A DNA stretch of 64,000 nucleotides from Glandiceps talaboti (taxonomy: Eukaryota > Hemichordata > Enteropneusta > Spengelidae), in assembly GCF_964340395.1 (NCBI RefSeq), contig NC_135570.1, positions 4,441,322 through 4,505,321 on the forward strand. The letters run 5' to 3'. Below, in pieces: positions 23,601-35,052 of this stretch. Within the stretch, counting starts at the first letter, position 1. Each line of letters begins with the position of its first letter. The notes beneath the pieces were generated by a model. The model was given only the letters and a program-made list of their open reading frames with translations. It did no database searches and had not been told where the DNA came from. The position numbers were made by a program, and so were the translations under genes.

Positions 23601-26547
23601 CCACACACACAGAGAGAAACTCTTTATCATAAAAATGTAGAACCAACAAGTTGAAAACAATGATTTTCATTTGACAACAATGCAAAATATAGGTCCTGTA
23701 GACATGATGTAGCTCCCCCTGTACATGTATGTGTTGGCAAACATTTGATTAATTTACAAACATGGCCATAGGTGGCGCCACTCAGTGGAGCATATATACA
23801 AGTATAGGAAATGATGGAAACAAGTTTGTAATACTAAAATTGCTTAAATAATAAATATCAAAATATGGTTTGTGATGGTGTCAGTTCATTTTTTAGAAAT
23901 GTGAATTTCAAAACAAAGTCACCTTCACTACAACATGGAACTTTCATTGCAGTGTGATATATTTTTCAGGAACTGTAAAATCAAAGAATCCAAGTGTGGT
24001 GTCATGGTAACAAGTGCAGCCATGTTGAAAATATCTGATACAGTGCTAAGTGATATGGCTGCAGTGGGTAAGTTGTAACAATGTGATAATGTGATTATAC
24101 TAAATTGAACTTACGGAAGTTGACACTCACAAATTAGAGCAGAAAGACTCTGAATACCATACTTGAGTGCCATTTTTTATTGGCTCACAAATAGTTACTG
24201 TTGTATAGAGTTGATTTGATAGGTGCGAAATATGCATTAAAAAGAAAGTGTGTTAGAAATTAAATGTATTTCACCAGTGAACACTCCTGGAAAATGTCTA
24301 AATTGAAGTGAATTCTCCTGGAAAATTGGTGGAAAACTCCTGGAAAGATTTCTGGAGTGTTATGTGACTTTAAGTGTATGAACCCTGTGTAGTAATCTCG
24401 ATGAGTATTAATTTCCTTTTATATGTTACCAAATGTAGGTGTAGATGTTTCAAATGGAAGCCATGGACACTTGCAGAACTCAACCTTCAGTAAATGTGGT
24501 GAGGAGGCCCTCAAGTGTCATAGTGCTGCTAATGGAGTTGAAGTCATCCAATGTAAGTTTGTGAACAACAGCCTCCATTCCAGACTCGGTAGTCCAGCTG
24601 TACTTGTGTCAGCTGGAGAGAATAGTCTAATCAAAGACTGTGAGATTTTGAAAACCTGTGGTCCAGGTAAGGAAAACACAAGTTTCTAAATGTGTAGTAT
24701 TTGTAGTAAAAATATATTGATAGAGTGAAATTACTGACAATGAATAACTGCTAAAATCTCAAATTCATATTTTTATTTGAAGATTACTAATAACTTTATA
24801 TAAGGCCATGTGTGAATTAAGAAGTTATGGCAGATCTAATACAAAGGATACTATATGAAGGCAAGGTTCTCAAATACTTGCCCTGAGTTTGGGTATTGCA
24901 GCCACACGTTTACTTATTAGCAGTATTTATTGATGGTAGATAGCAGAACAGAACTGCACTACTACACAATGCTAAGAGTACGTAATACATCAAAGTATCA
25001 ATATCAACAAAAACAATAATAAACTGACTCATATTTCAAAATCTGAAAATGAACTTTGCAAACGTAACACTGTTGCAAATCAAACAACACTCACATTACA
25101 GTTCTTCACATCGCCATTAGTATAAAGACTAACTGAAATATGCTTTGTTTTCATCAGGTGTTTCTGTTTGCAACGGTTCCACATCCACAATTCATAAATG
25201 TACACTGAAAGGAAACTCAACCGCCATACAAGTGACACAGAGAAGTAACTGTACGATACGTCATTGTAGAATGTCTGAATTATCTATTGGTCTGGATGCT
25301 GTCCACAATATGAATGGCGAGATTTATATGAAAGATAATACAATACTAAGTGCTTCAAGGTGAGTTGTACACGTTGGCTATGATAACTAGTTTAACTAGT
25401 GGAGATATAGATGAGAAATTGGTATCTATTTTGGATTTTTAAACCCAGAGTAGCTGCAACTAGGACATTTTTTTCATCAAAATAACCAAATTTAGATTTA
25501 CCCATAAAACTGGTTAATTACTCATAAAAAAAGATGTTATCTGTTACTAGTATAGCTTTAAATAGAACACAGGAATTTGTTAGTGCCTTTGTTATTTGGT
25601 AATAGGGGTGACCCTATTGACCCCATTACGTCATAGACGTTGGAGAGACATCTATGATAACATACACCATTTGATTATGCAGTCTTAACTTTTGTCCCAT
25701 GAAGGCACAAGATCAATTTGAAGTTTCTCTGAAATCAGAAATGATTATATGTGATGTAAAATCATGAAATGACTCTCTAGAACCGTAGTTTATAAAAATG
25801 TCTCTATTTCCTGGAGTGGCACTCCTGTTTTATTTTTCTTTATCAATTCATTTTTCTTTTCACATTTCCTTTGATTGGCACAATGATCAGAGCTGCAGTC
25901 ACAATGACATCACAAGACACTGTACCAACAATGGAAGGCAGATTGCATAAAGTCAAAATATGTGACTCAACCAAAGACAGAAGTAAACATCACACCACTA
26001 AACTTGTATCACCGAGACTCAAAACTCAGTTAACCACAGTACAGGTATGGTAGTTGTAATATTATTCTACTTACTAATGCTAGAGGGCGCTGTTTGTATG
26101 AAATATCTCTGGAGAATCTTAGCCCCATTTCAGATGTAAATCTACATAATAATCTTTTGTTTATACTGGATAGTTCTTTCAGTATATAAACACTTGTCTC
26201 CCAAGAAGTCCAGTGAGGGCCATCCCTCATGTATTCAGTGTTAATGTAGGAGGAAACAACGTGTGGTTCAGTAGAGTCAAACTGAACAACACACTTTTCA
26301 CTTACAGCATGGTAAATTTAATCAAACCCTGAATGGGTTCAACCCTGACCACAAATAACCACTCAGCCATCAACAACCCAGATAACATGCAATTAAATAT
26401 TACATAGAAAACTGAGTCACAGGACAAGATTCATACAGCAAAGTTTTTTCAAAATAGAAAATTCTTTGAAAGTATTTTGATACTTTAATTTTCTTGTCAT
26501 TTTGTCTTTCAAAGAAATCTGGACTAACAAAAAAGTCAGTCAGATAA
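18457..26547 (+). CDS. TPR plus right-handed beta-helix protein, ten coding exons, 556 aa
   Basis: Coding exons: 18457-18877, 19528-19715, 20873-21005, 21215-21337, 23309-23399, 23970-24067, 24439-24666, 25158-25359, 25891-26044, 26515-26547; all junctions are GT-AG and keep phase. Exon 1 (about residues 20-140) is a TPR block: KEKGDYFLE, AVDCYNHAIDLL, LYCNRAICYCHLAE, then LKDAEEVLAIDG and IQKANALLGL. This pattern is known from co-chaperone TPRs. Residues about 205-490 are short strand-turn repeats rich in N, C, S and G (HGILVCKGGKCLLKN, VGVDVSNGSHGHLQN, VSVCNGSTSTIHKC), typical of pectate-lyase-like helices as in SHCBP1 or FBXO11. The tail is basic. An in-frame TGA six codons upstream and an acceptor at 18415 set the start; a short upstream ATG (18424, three codons) precedes it. 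Likely intracellular scaffold; function unknown. The final exon is the least certain. Confidence 0.8.
20395..20665. repeat. Dispersed repeat within intron 2
   Basis: The stretch has the composition of an interspersed repeat (GAATGAATGGACGGACATAG, then CCCCTCCTTTGGGGGCC). It resembles in style, though not clearly in sequence, the element at 29185-29470. The two minus-strand ORFs here have no exon support. Confidence 0.35.
21319..21712 (+). repeat. 52-bp tandem array copying the exon 4 end, splice donor and an acceptor
   Basis: The last 19 nt of exon 4 (GGAATCTTAGTCTGCAAAG) and the following intron start recur in tandem. Copies of CTGCAAAG end at 21337, 21388, 21440, 21492, 21544, 21596, 21648 and 21700, a period of 52 (the first 51). 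Almost every unit carries both a donor (AAAG/GTAAGG) and an acceptor (TTATTGTTGACAG) around a 20-nt pseudo-exon. One unit has GAAAG in place of GACAG. Confidence 0.95.
21713..23308. other. Remainder of intron 4
   Basis: AT-rich intron sequence. From about 22850 a loose motif of the type GATGTTGAAATTGACGT recurs every 50-70 bp, suggesting an old degenerate tandem repeat. A fragment of the dispersed family seen at 33140-33280 lies at 22725-22832. Confidence 0.5.
22725..22832 (+). repeat. Fragment of a dispersed repeat family
   Basis: TTTCTGCTGCACTTTC, then ACAGTGCAAACACTTGTGCA and AATACCCCAAATACACCACA match corresponding parts of 33180-33270 and 37143-37250. Confidence 0.65.
23545..23598. repeat. 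Microsatellite (CA)n in intron 5
   Basis: A pure CA tract of about 50 bp lies between exons 5 and 6 of the TPR/beta-helix gene. Confidence 0.95.
26145..26390 (+). mobile_element. SINE-like dispersed repeat, copy 2 (intron 9)
   Basis: It shares TACTGGATAGTTCTTT, CACTTGTCTCCCAAGAAGTC and AGTGAGGGCCATCCCTCATG with 10972-11205, in the same orientation. It lies in the last intron of the TPR/beta-helix gene, about 100 bp after exon 9. Confidence 0.7.
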
Positions 26548-27899
26548 GTATGTATTTTCACAGTGAGTGTGAATCATTCTGTGAGAGAAAGAAGACAAGA
26601 TTCAAGGTGGTCTATGAATATATAGACTGAAGAATATTCTAACTTGTAACATTGTTAATGTCACTGGTGAAAAACAAGTAGTTACATTGTGGATACAACC
26701 CTTTGAACAAACACTGATGCATTTGCTTGCTCTTAGTTAGCAGGATTGAGACAAGATTCATGCAAAGATAGACAATTTAATTAGTGTTGCTAACTTATCA
26801 AAGTATAAACACCACAGGAGCCCAGATCCCATGACTCTGTTTACTGATAGAACGCTACACATTATAGCATTGTAGCAATCGAGCCTGACTGTATAACTTC
26901 CACAGATAAACAAACTGATCAAAACGTCCTGTGAACCTACATCAGAGGCACCCACTATTGTTTTTGTATCAGTTTTATTATTGTCTTTACCTTATTTTGT
27001 CATTGTGTGAAGCCTTTTCTTAGCTCACTTCATTCAAGCCAATGCACTCAGGTGTTTTTTCGCGGGTTGTATCAGTAGATCTGTTATAGAAAATCAATAC
27101 TATCTCTCTACTAGAATATTTGAAATTGAGACAATCTAATCATTTAGACTTTATCATATTTTTTATATTCCTGCCAATAATTTACCATACTTTTTGTAAT
27201 TATGAAATCAGTATTAATAGTTATGAAATAACAACAGTATCAACCAATCAAGTCATTTACAAAGCACCAGTATCCAGTAAAGTTTAGAGGCAGTACAATT
27301 ACATGTTAATAGTTCTGCTTGTTCAGGTTCTTCCTAAAAGAACAAACTGTAGGCTTTTGAAATATTTCCAGTGGCAAAGTGTTCCAGAGGCGTGGTGCTG
27401 CACACAAAAAAGCACATTCGTCAAATGATATGAGTCGATAATTTGACTTGTGAGTAGACATTTGTGTGAGGAGCAAAGTGTATAGGGATTATATTTTATA
27501 GTTTTGCCAATAACTTGCAATATATATGGAGGGCATAAAAAACATAAATCTCACCTGAAAATATATAAACTCAGCATTAGTCATGTGTATATGAATAATC
27601 TATTTTTGTGAAACATTTGACATTATTTCCATTGTAAAATTTTTGTTTAGTTCATTGTTGTAATTATTTTTCACAAAACATATTTTAATTGTGTAAGTTA
27701 TGAATTAATCAAATCATATAAATAGGTAACCAGTATATCTAGTATTGCCTATTCTGTATAACTTTTTGTATTTTTTTGTTATCGTTGTCATGATCATTTT
27801 TCAAACAAGTTTTAAAGACTTTTTTGTCAGTAGATGTACAAATTGTATTATTTTTGTTTAAATCATGTCGTGTGGATATTTTTTTGTATGACTTTGAAA
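26548..27899. other. Non-coding, 3' flank of the TPR/beta-helix gene
   Basis: No further exon recognised. I found no convincing poly(A) signal close to the stop at 26547. Confidence 0.4.
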
Positions 27900-28240
27900 A
27901 TTATTAAACCATTAGCTGTAACTGGAACATTTTTTGAAACTGTTTTGTTAAATATCATGACATACTTGTAATATTGTACACCCTGAACAGTATTGAATCA
28001 CATGTGGGTAAATATATTTGTGTAGCTGTACACATAGTATGACAAAATAAATCCTATTTTTGGTTCACACCCTAAAATCAGTGCCCCAGTGTGAAAAAGA
28101 TTTCAACCAATTCCTGTACAACTTATGGATACAATCTACCTCTAAATAACAAAAACAATGACTAATTATTGGTATTTTAACAATTTTCAGGGAATATATT
28201 GTTGATTGTGAGATTGAAAAAATAATACTGCTTTCAGTGC
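27900..28240. repeat. Dispersed repeat copy, uninterrupted
   Basis: This resembles 1540-1860 and the MITE-split copy at 3640-4165. Shared blocks are GTACACCCTG, TGTAGCTGTAC, ACCCTAAAATCAG, ATTATTGGTATTTTAACAAT and GATTGAAAAAAT. Confidence 0.6.
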
Positions 28241-28313
28241 AGTTACAGCTAGTGCAACTTTTTAATGTAATGTCAGTCTTTCATCATACAAGGAAACAAG
28301 GATGGTTCAAAGG

Positions 28314-28554
28314 GAACTTGCAATACACACTGAGCATGCTCAGACACAAAGGACTATGGGATTATCTGTGGTTATCGTAATACCTAATCTGGAGCTACCA
28401 ATAAAAAAAAATCCCACAATTGTCAGGGTGACTATGAATTGATCAATCGTGGTTGCAAACAGTGTAACAGTATTGTTTACGATTCCAATTCATTAGTATT
28501 TATTATCAAATTTCCCAAGATGCAACATTCAACATGGTGGGTTTGCAAGTTCCC
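28314..28554 (+). mobile_element. MITE with GGGAACTTGCAA termini, copy 2
   Basis: A 241-bp copy with both 12-bp termini intact. The left flank is AA rather than TA; the right flank is TA. It is the most diverged of the four copies (ATGGTGGG where the others have ATGGCGGG). Confidence 0.85.
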
Positions 28555-29184
28555 TATTAGATCAAATGTAACACAGAATCAGAAATTGGTATACAAAATC
28601 TACAGGGTCAAAGGTTATGTTGTCAGAAATAGATTTACTTAAGTAACTGTAACAAGTTTTCACCAGCTAATTTTCTGGTACTTTTGCTATTTCTGAAATA
28701 CAACAAACCTTACCTAACACTATGAAATCCTTTGAATTAGTTGAATGACCTGTGTATTAGTTATCGATGGTGTTACATACACTGGCTTGATGTTTGTATG
28801 TAAACAGTACAAACCAATTACAATTTACTCAAATCGTTAACAACTCTTCACAGACATTTCAACAAAAAATGCAGCATTTCAAATTGATAAACCAGACCTG
28901 GATTACAGTCTACAGTAAATGAGTGCAAATTTGTTTTTGAAATTTTAAATTATTTTTCAAACAAGTATAAGTGTTATTTTTATACAACAAATTATATCAA
29001 GTGTTGATGTGTAAATGTTATAATCTGAGACAAAAAATTTGGTGCAATTTTAAATATATCAAATTTTCAGGTATAAATTTTGTTTCTGTTTATATATATG
29101 TTCATTGTCTAATCATACAGTGTAATAAAATAAATAACTTTCATGTTTGTGCATTGTATGTTATTGTTTGTATGCATTTTTATT
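28555..29184. other. Non-coding stretch, nothing recognised
   Basis: AT-rich with short ORFs only. Confidence 0.45.
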
Positions 29185-29470
29185 AGCCCCCAACTGGCAA
29201 AGCCAGGACAAATTATAGGAATGACCCATGTCTGTCCGTGCATCCATCCATCCATCCATCCATATGTCTGTCCGTGGACAGCCATATCTCAGACACCCAT
29301 GGATCAGTTTCAACCAAACCTAGCACAAATGTTGAGCATTACAATGTGCATATGTATGTCACTTAATTTTCTGACCTTGCCCCCTTTATGACAAAATGGC
29401 GGCCATAATTGTCCCATAAATCAATTTTAACCAAACCTGGTACAAATGTCATACACTATTGAGGATATCA
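29185..29470 (+). repeat. Dispersed repeat with (ATCC)n tract
   Basis: CCATGTCTGTCCGTGCATCC is followed by several ATCC units, then CAGCCATATCTCAGACACCC and CCCTTTATGACAAAATGGCG. The last phrase suggests that the unit ATCAGTTTCAACCAAACCTA is repeated in diverged form about 130 bp later (TCAATTTTAACCAAACCTGG). It is repetitive DNA, not a gene. Confidence 0.5.
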
Positions 29471-31201
29471 CTTAATTTTATATTTCTCCTAAAAATACAC
29501 ATTTTTCTGCATACCTAGCGGTTATTTGTATGTATTTTATTTATAAACTTTATTTACAGAAGATTAAATTGTCACCTCTACAAGGATTAAAGTATCGTTA
29601 TGATTTACACCTCCACTCACTCACACTGTGATTGTGGGTTACATAAGTAACAATGATCGCAAAGGTCAGACATTGATTTCTCCTTTCAATGTGACACTAG
29701 TGCTTCTGTTGTGCAGATATATGATCACCCTGTAATCAAGATAGTTAGAGACCATGTTGGCATCCAGACTACATTGAGTTAGACGTAATGAGAGCTCTTG
29801 AGATCCAATGCCATGGAAAGCATTAGACTAATATCCTTGTCAATGGTCTGTAAAATAAACAAGACACACCAAGTCATTTGTCATAGTATCTTTACTATCA
29901 AATCGGAATAAATCTTTACAAAAACTTGACACATGGAGATGATTTACAGCTAAAATGATGTAGGCTTGGTGTTTAACTCATGCAACATAACATTACACAT
30001 CCTCAGACAACTTCTAATGCAAAAGAAACAATTACATAGGTACTGTGCACAGTGGGGATGTAGAAGTAGTCAAGTTGAAATGTTGATTATCAGTCAGAAA
30101 TAAACCATTGTAGCCATTAAAATCATCACGTCCATATGTAATGTTTTCATTAGAAGCTTGTTTTTACTGCACCGTGAAAGAATAGCAATGCTTATCAGTG
30201 TTCAATGTGATTGGGCAAAGGATCCTACTGTGTTTGTTGTGTCTCTGTTCTTGTTAGTCTAGAGTTGAAATATGTCTAGCTTTGCGTCAAAAACGTAATG
30301 TCCCACGAGTGAAACACCAAACCAACATAACTTTAGCTATACCTTTAGTTTACCAAGATAAATACAATCGTTGTTCAATCTGGTAGATTACACAAGTGAA
30401 TGACAGCATTGCTTCTGCTGTGCAAATATATAATAACCCAGTAATTAAAGTATCGTAAACACTGGAAATCCCCAAAACTACACTGGAAGATTATGGAAGT
30501 AATCAGAAATGTCACCCTACTGTGAGTATATTTAAACCAATCATCGCTTATACCAACATGTCGCAATTTAGTTCTATCTTGGTTATTTAACCGAAAGCTT
30601 GGTTTCCTCAGTTGTAAGTGGTTATATGGATGAAAACAACTTTATTATACATATTTATCTACTTGAAAACATGTAAAGCAACACAGACCATGTCACTGTT
30701 TGAAACTCATATTTCAAAACATTCTAAATAACTTCACCTTCGTAGAATGTTTTACTTCAAATAACAGAACTTACAATAAAGATTGCAAATAAAAGTATTT
30801 TAGTATTGAATAATTATCATAATCCATCTGGATTTCCTTGGAAACGTTTGCTGTTAGCTCTAGCAGCAATCCTGGGTTTATACAGGACATTTAAAATTTA
30901 TAATAATAATCATTTCACGTAATTTTTCATCACACACAATTGTTGAAATGATTTCTTCTGATATGAAAAATCAGTATCAGAATGGCCTTGGAAATGAAAT
31001 CTTTAATGTCTAGTTTTAACAAGATTTCATAGGTAACGTACTTCCCCTCAAATGTTTTTAAGTTCACTTGTTAATGTGTCAATGGTAGCAGGACTAACAA
31101 TATAAATGAGGTCCAGGCCTTGCAATAGTCTAGTGCAATCTGTGACATCAAATCTCACAATTTTCCTTCACGTCTAGCTCAATGAGACAAAATTTCAAGT
31201 A
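29471..31201. other. Non-coding, with a diverged direct repeat and one possible terminal exon
   Basis: A T-rich acceptor before 29560 opens a 23-codon frame ending at 29631. Two similar short frames occur at 29701-29790 and 30410-30460. See findings; none is supported enough to annotate as a gene. Confidence 0.35.
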
Positions 31202-31440
31202 GGGAACTTGCAATCCAGACTGAGCATGCTCAGATGCAAAGGACTATGGGATTATCTGAGGTTATCGTATTACCTAATCTGGAGCTACCGATAAAATAAA
31301 CCCCCCACAATGGTCAGGATGACTATGAATTGATTATTTGTGGTTACAAACAATGTAATTGTTTACAATACTAATTGATTAGTATTTATCATCACATTTC
31401 CCATGATGCAACATTCAACATGGCGGGTTTGCAAGTTTCC
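31202..31440 (+). mobile_element. MITE with GGGAACTTGCAA termini, copy 3
   Basis: A 239-bp copy flanked by TA on both sides; the right end reads TTGCAAGTTTCC (one mismatch and one base shorter). It lies about 335 bp past the tmem243 stop codon, so it may fall in the 3' UTR or flank of that gene. Confidence 0.9.
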
Positions 31441-31774
31441 TATTCAACCAAAGCCACCCACAAAGGCTCTCTCATGTCTTTGTTAATCAATCACAGACTT
31501 CTGCCCAATGATAAGTTCATTTTTTATGAGGATAATTACATATTTCCAAATATGGTATATTTGTCAGCTCAGGATGCTACTTATACACTGTTGACATTAT
31601 GCTGACAGATAAGGTTTACTCATTTGCATGAACAACTTTTGGTTCATGATTTCTCATTGAGCTAGACAGTGCGTGGTAAAGAGATGATTCGATACTAAGG
31701 GTAGATCTAGACTTAGCCTTGCAATGACATCCAGAAAGTGTAATAGTATTTGATGTGCATTGATAAGTTTAAGT

Positions 31775-34229
31775 TCAGTCAAAAACGAGTACACAGGTAA
31801 ATATGGCCTCCAATATTGTACAGAATCCAGTGAAATAAAAGAACCATGTCTTGCCCTTGGACAGGTCACCAGAACGCACAAAATAGATCTGAGAAAAATC
31901 AGGATATAAAAATATTTTAAGAATTATTGTTCAATCAAATCGTGAATGATGAACTACTGCAAAACATTGATATGATTACCATAGTAGCAGTGATTTCTTG
32001 CACCACTGTATGCACATACTTGTGATGACTGAATACATGTATGCAAATGATATGCAAATGATATGCAAATGATGGAAGTCATTCCTTTCACCCAAAAACA
32101 ATCAATCGAATCATAAATGATGAACTACTGCAACACATTGATATGATTACCAAAAGTAGGTTTGCGTCGTCGTACAAAATTTAGTACGGTCAGATCAAAG
32201 GGGTGCCACAATTGTGTGTGTCATTACTCACAACTTTAATCATAACAAATTTCAAATTTGGCATCTCTTAGTTACTGAGGTTGTTTTTTTTGTTAGATAT
32301 TAGTTTCTGAGGTAGAGAAAAGTTTTCTTCAAGAAAAGTTAAATCAAAATACAGATTCAGGTTGACTTACCAAAATACCTTGTATCAACGCAAAACCAAG
32401 TAAACTAAGTCCAAGAAGAATGTACAAAACTTCACCAACATATGCACATCTGTATATACTTAATGCCAGAGCTAACTGTAGCAAAGGAGGAAATAAGAAT
32501 TATTATTAATATCATAACTAGGCAAAGCCCATAAGCTCGTACAGGGTAGATTCATTTGTGACCGGCTGCCTCACGATGATATTGTAGATAGCGCCCTCAG
32601 TGTGGAGAATGCGCATAATATATAAAACACGTAGTAATGCGTAGTCATTATGCCGCAATGCATCCTGGGTAAAACCACCAAAACACCATTGCATAGTAAT
32701 GCGTAGTCATTATGCCGCAATGCATCCTGGGTAAAACCACCAAAACACCATTGCATAGTAATGCGTAGTCATTATGCCGCAATGCATCCTGGGTAAAACC
32801 ACCAAAACACCATTGCATAGTAATGCGTAGTCATTATGCCGCAATGCATCCTGGGTAAAACCACCAAAACACCATTGCACAGTATATAGGACGCGCATGC
32901 ATACAAGTCATTGAGCCGCTATACGAGCTATTACATATATACCAGTGATTACTTGTACCGGTGTATTCACATACTTGTGTAATACCAACAAACATGACTG
33001 CATACCTGTATGTAAATGACGGCACAGTCATTACTTGTACACAAAAGCACACAGATAGCACAATATGATATTTACAGAAATTTGGTAGTTCGGATAAACA
33101 TATGTGATCATACAGAATGGAGGAATGCTGCATGAGTGCCAGTGTGGTTACTCAGAGGTATTTGCACTTGTGCTTGCAATATTTTCTGCTGCACATTCAA
33201 TGACAACACTCACAACCACAGAGAACACTGCAAGCACTCATGCAAGTACCTCGAGTACACCACACTTGCACTTGCACATCATGGGGTTCTGTCATAATCT
33301 CAATTCTTTTTTCAGCAGAGTAATTTAGCATGATACCAGCAAATGAAGACAAAGATGTTGCATATCTCAAATGATGTCATAAATCAATGATGAAATTAAT
33401 CTCAAAATGATGAAATCTTTACACATAATTTCAGCTTTTGAACCTATAGCATCAATGATCAATTCCTCTTAAAAGATAACTAAAGTTGTGAATTGGCGAA
33501 TCAGGAAAATCATTGTTTTTCTCCTCCAAGTCCAATATTAGAAAACAGTTCCAAGATTTCACTCGTGAGAGTCTGTGGTCACAGCTGTCAACATCTGATT
33601 TGGTATGTCTTGCTAAAGACATAGGTCATGTTGACTTTCAATTACAATTTGTACGGTGGGTCTTAGAACTTTCATCCTTATTTAATAATGTATTCTCTTC
33701 ATTTTTTTAGATCAGTTTTAGTTCTCTCAGATCTCGTGTGCACAGATCATCACATCATAACACCCACCACCACCAACATTACCACCACCACCACCACCAC
33801 CACCATCATCACCAACACCACCACAATCATCATCATCATCATCCACCAACATCACCACTACCACCACCACCACCACCATCATCACCACCACCACCACCAC
33901 CATCATCACCACCATCATCATCATCCACCACCAACATCACCACCACAACCACCACCACCATCATCATCATCATCATCCACCAACATCACCACTACCACCA
34001 CCACCATCATCATCACCATCACCACCACAATCATCATCTTCATCATCATCATCATCATCCACCACCAACATCACCACCACCACCACCACCACCACCATCA
34101 CCACCATCATCATCATCCACCACCAACATCACCACCACCACCACCACCATCATCACCATCATCATCATCATCATCCACCAACATCACCACTACCACCACC
34201 ATCATCATCACCATCACCATCATCATCAC

Positions 34230-34268
<39 letters not shown>

Positions 34269-34643
34269 TATCATCATCAACGGACAATTTTAAGGTGTGC
34301 TTACCAAAACCATGAGTGTAACCACGGCTGCAAAAGCTAACTGCAACATTCTCTGGCAAAGAAAATAAGAATACTGTGTGTAAAGTATTGAATGAAAAAT
34401 TGAAAAACAACCACTATTTTTGGTTCAGTCGTAAAGTAAATTAGACCTACAAAGGGAAGTATATATACAAATAGACCAACAAAAGATACAATTACTGTAG
34501 CACTGGAAACATATGCTCCGAGAACTCCGACATGTCTCCATTCAACCTCTGTCATATGGGGACGGAGATTATAGGAGTTTTCGGTGCATATATTTCCAGA
34601 GCTACTATTGCAGCTATCTGCAACTTCATTTCAAATACACTAG

Positions 34644-34705
<62 letters not shown>

Positions 34706-34757
34706 GCTGCTGCTGCTGCGGTTGTTGCTGTTCTATTGCTTTTGTTGTTGTTACTGC

Positions 34758-34794
<37 letters not shown>

Positions 34795-35052
34795 ACGCCA
34801 AATTAATAATCATAGAAATCAACAGTGTGATCACTAGTTCTGGATATACATGCCACGATCGAAATCTCCGTCACAAGACTGTCATGTCGGTATTACAAAT
34901 CTCGAAGTATAACTATAATGTAATTGTAATCGCATACTCACGGCTCTTGGACTTTGAGAGCTGTCATGAAACAGCGGTCCTGCGCCTGTACTCTGTGTCT
35001 GCCCTTCTTGCCGATCTCCATTTTCACCCAATAAATATTTTTTGTCTGACAT
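31775..35052 (-). CDS. tmem243: TMEM243-like small membrane protein, four coding exons, 125 aa
   Basis: Exons on the minus strand: 35052-34942, 34352-34305, 32475-32371, 31888-31775, all GT-AG and phase 0. The N-terminus is MSDKKYLLGENGD, and a GPLFHDSSQSPRA segment precedes the membrane part. Hydrophobic segments follow: MLQLAFAAVVTLMVL running into exon 3, EVLYILLGLSLLGFALIQG, and WFFYFTGFCTILEAIFTC. Between the last two is IYFVRSGDLSKGK. Known TMEM243 proteins have about 118 residues, a PLF motif before the first helix, and a YWYRQGDL-type motif before the last helix; order and length match. TMEM243 is a membrane protein of poorly known function. The gene shares a promoter region of about 400 bp with a head-to-head paralogue. 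Exon 4 here corresponds to exons 4 and 5 of that paralogue. Introns 1 and 2 are full of simple repeats. Confidence 0.8.
31889..32370. other. Intron 3 of tmem243
   Basis: Holds GATATGCAAAT tandem copies at 32041-32071 and no further exon. Confidence 0.5.
32639..32886. repeat. Four tandem 62-bp units in tmem243 intron 2
   Basis: GCGTAGTCATTATGCCGCAA starts at 32639, 32701, 32763 and 32825. The units are nearly identical (they differ only in CATAGTAA against CACAGTA at the end), which indicates recent amplification. Confidence 0.95.
32925..33285 (+). repeat. Dispersed repeat copy in tmem243 intron 2
   Basis: It aligns in order with 36890-37270: CCAGTGATTACTTG, then TATGTAAATGA, CACAGTATGAT or CACAATATGAT with AT..TT.CAGAAATTTG, TTTTCTGCTGCAC, CACAGAGAACACTGCAAG and CACACTTGCACT. 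Both copies lie in plus orientation. Confidence 0.7.
33761..34280. repeat. (CAC)n/(CAT)n trinucleotide array in tmem243 intron 2
   Basis: A half-kilobase mosaic of CAC and CAT triplets with interspersed CAA and TAC. All frames stay open, giving spurious His-, Thr- or Ser/Pro-rich ORFs of about 200 codons. It ends 25 bp before exon 2 of tmem243. Confidence 0.95.
34490..34633. repeat. Imperfect inverted repeat in tmem243 intron 1
   Basis: The left arm reads GTAGCACTGGAAACATATGC; the reverse complement of the right arm reads GTAGCTCTGGAAATATATGC. Similarity continues for about 35-40 bp per arm (CCGAGAACTCC against CCGAAAACTCC). The arms face each other across about 50 bp. Confidence 0.75.
34642..34796. 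repeat. (GTT)n trinucleotide arrays in tmem243 intron 1
   Basis: Two GTT tracts (34642-34707 and about 34755-34793) flank a short GCT/TTC-interrupted centre. Poly-Val, poly-Leu and poly-Cys ORFs here are artefacts. Confidence 0.95.

Noticed and set aside
32041-32071. Short repeated GATATGCAAAT units, considered as a CRISPR-like array
   Set aside because: There are only three units, with no spacers; this is an animal genome and no array with regular unique spacers exists in the window.
33688-34340. ORFs of about 200 codons rich in His, Thr, Ser and Pro
   Set aside because: They are translations of the CAC/CAT array, which lies in a tmem243 intron.
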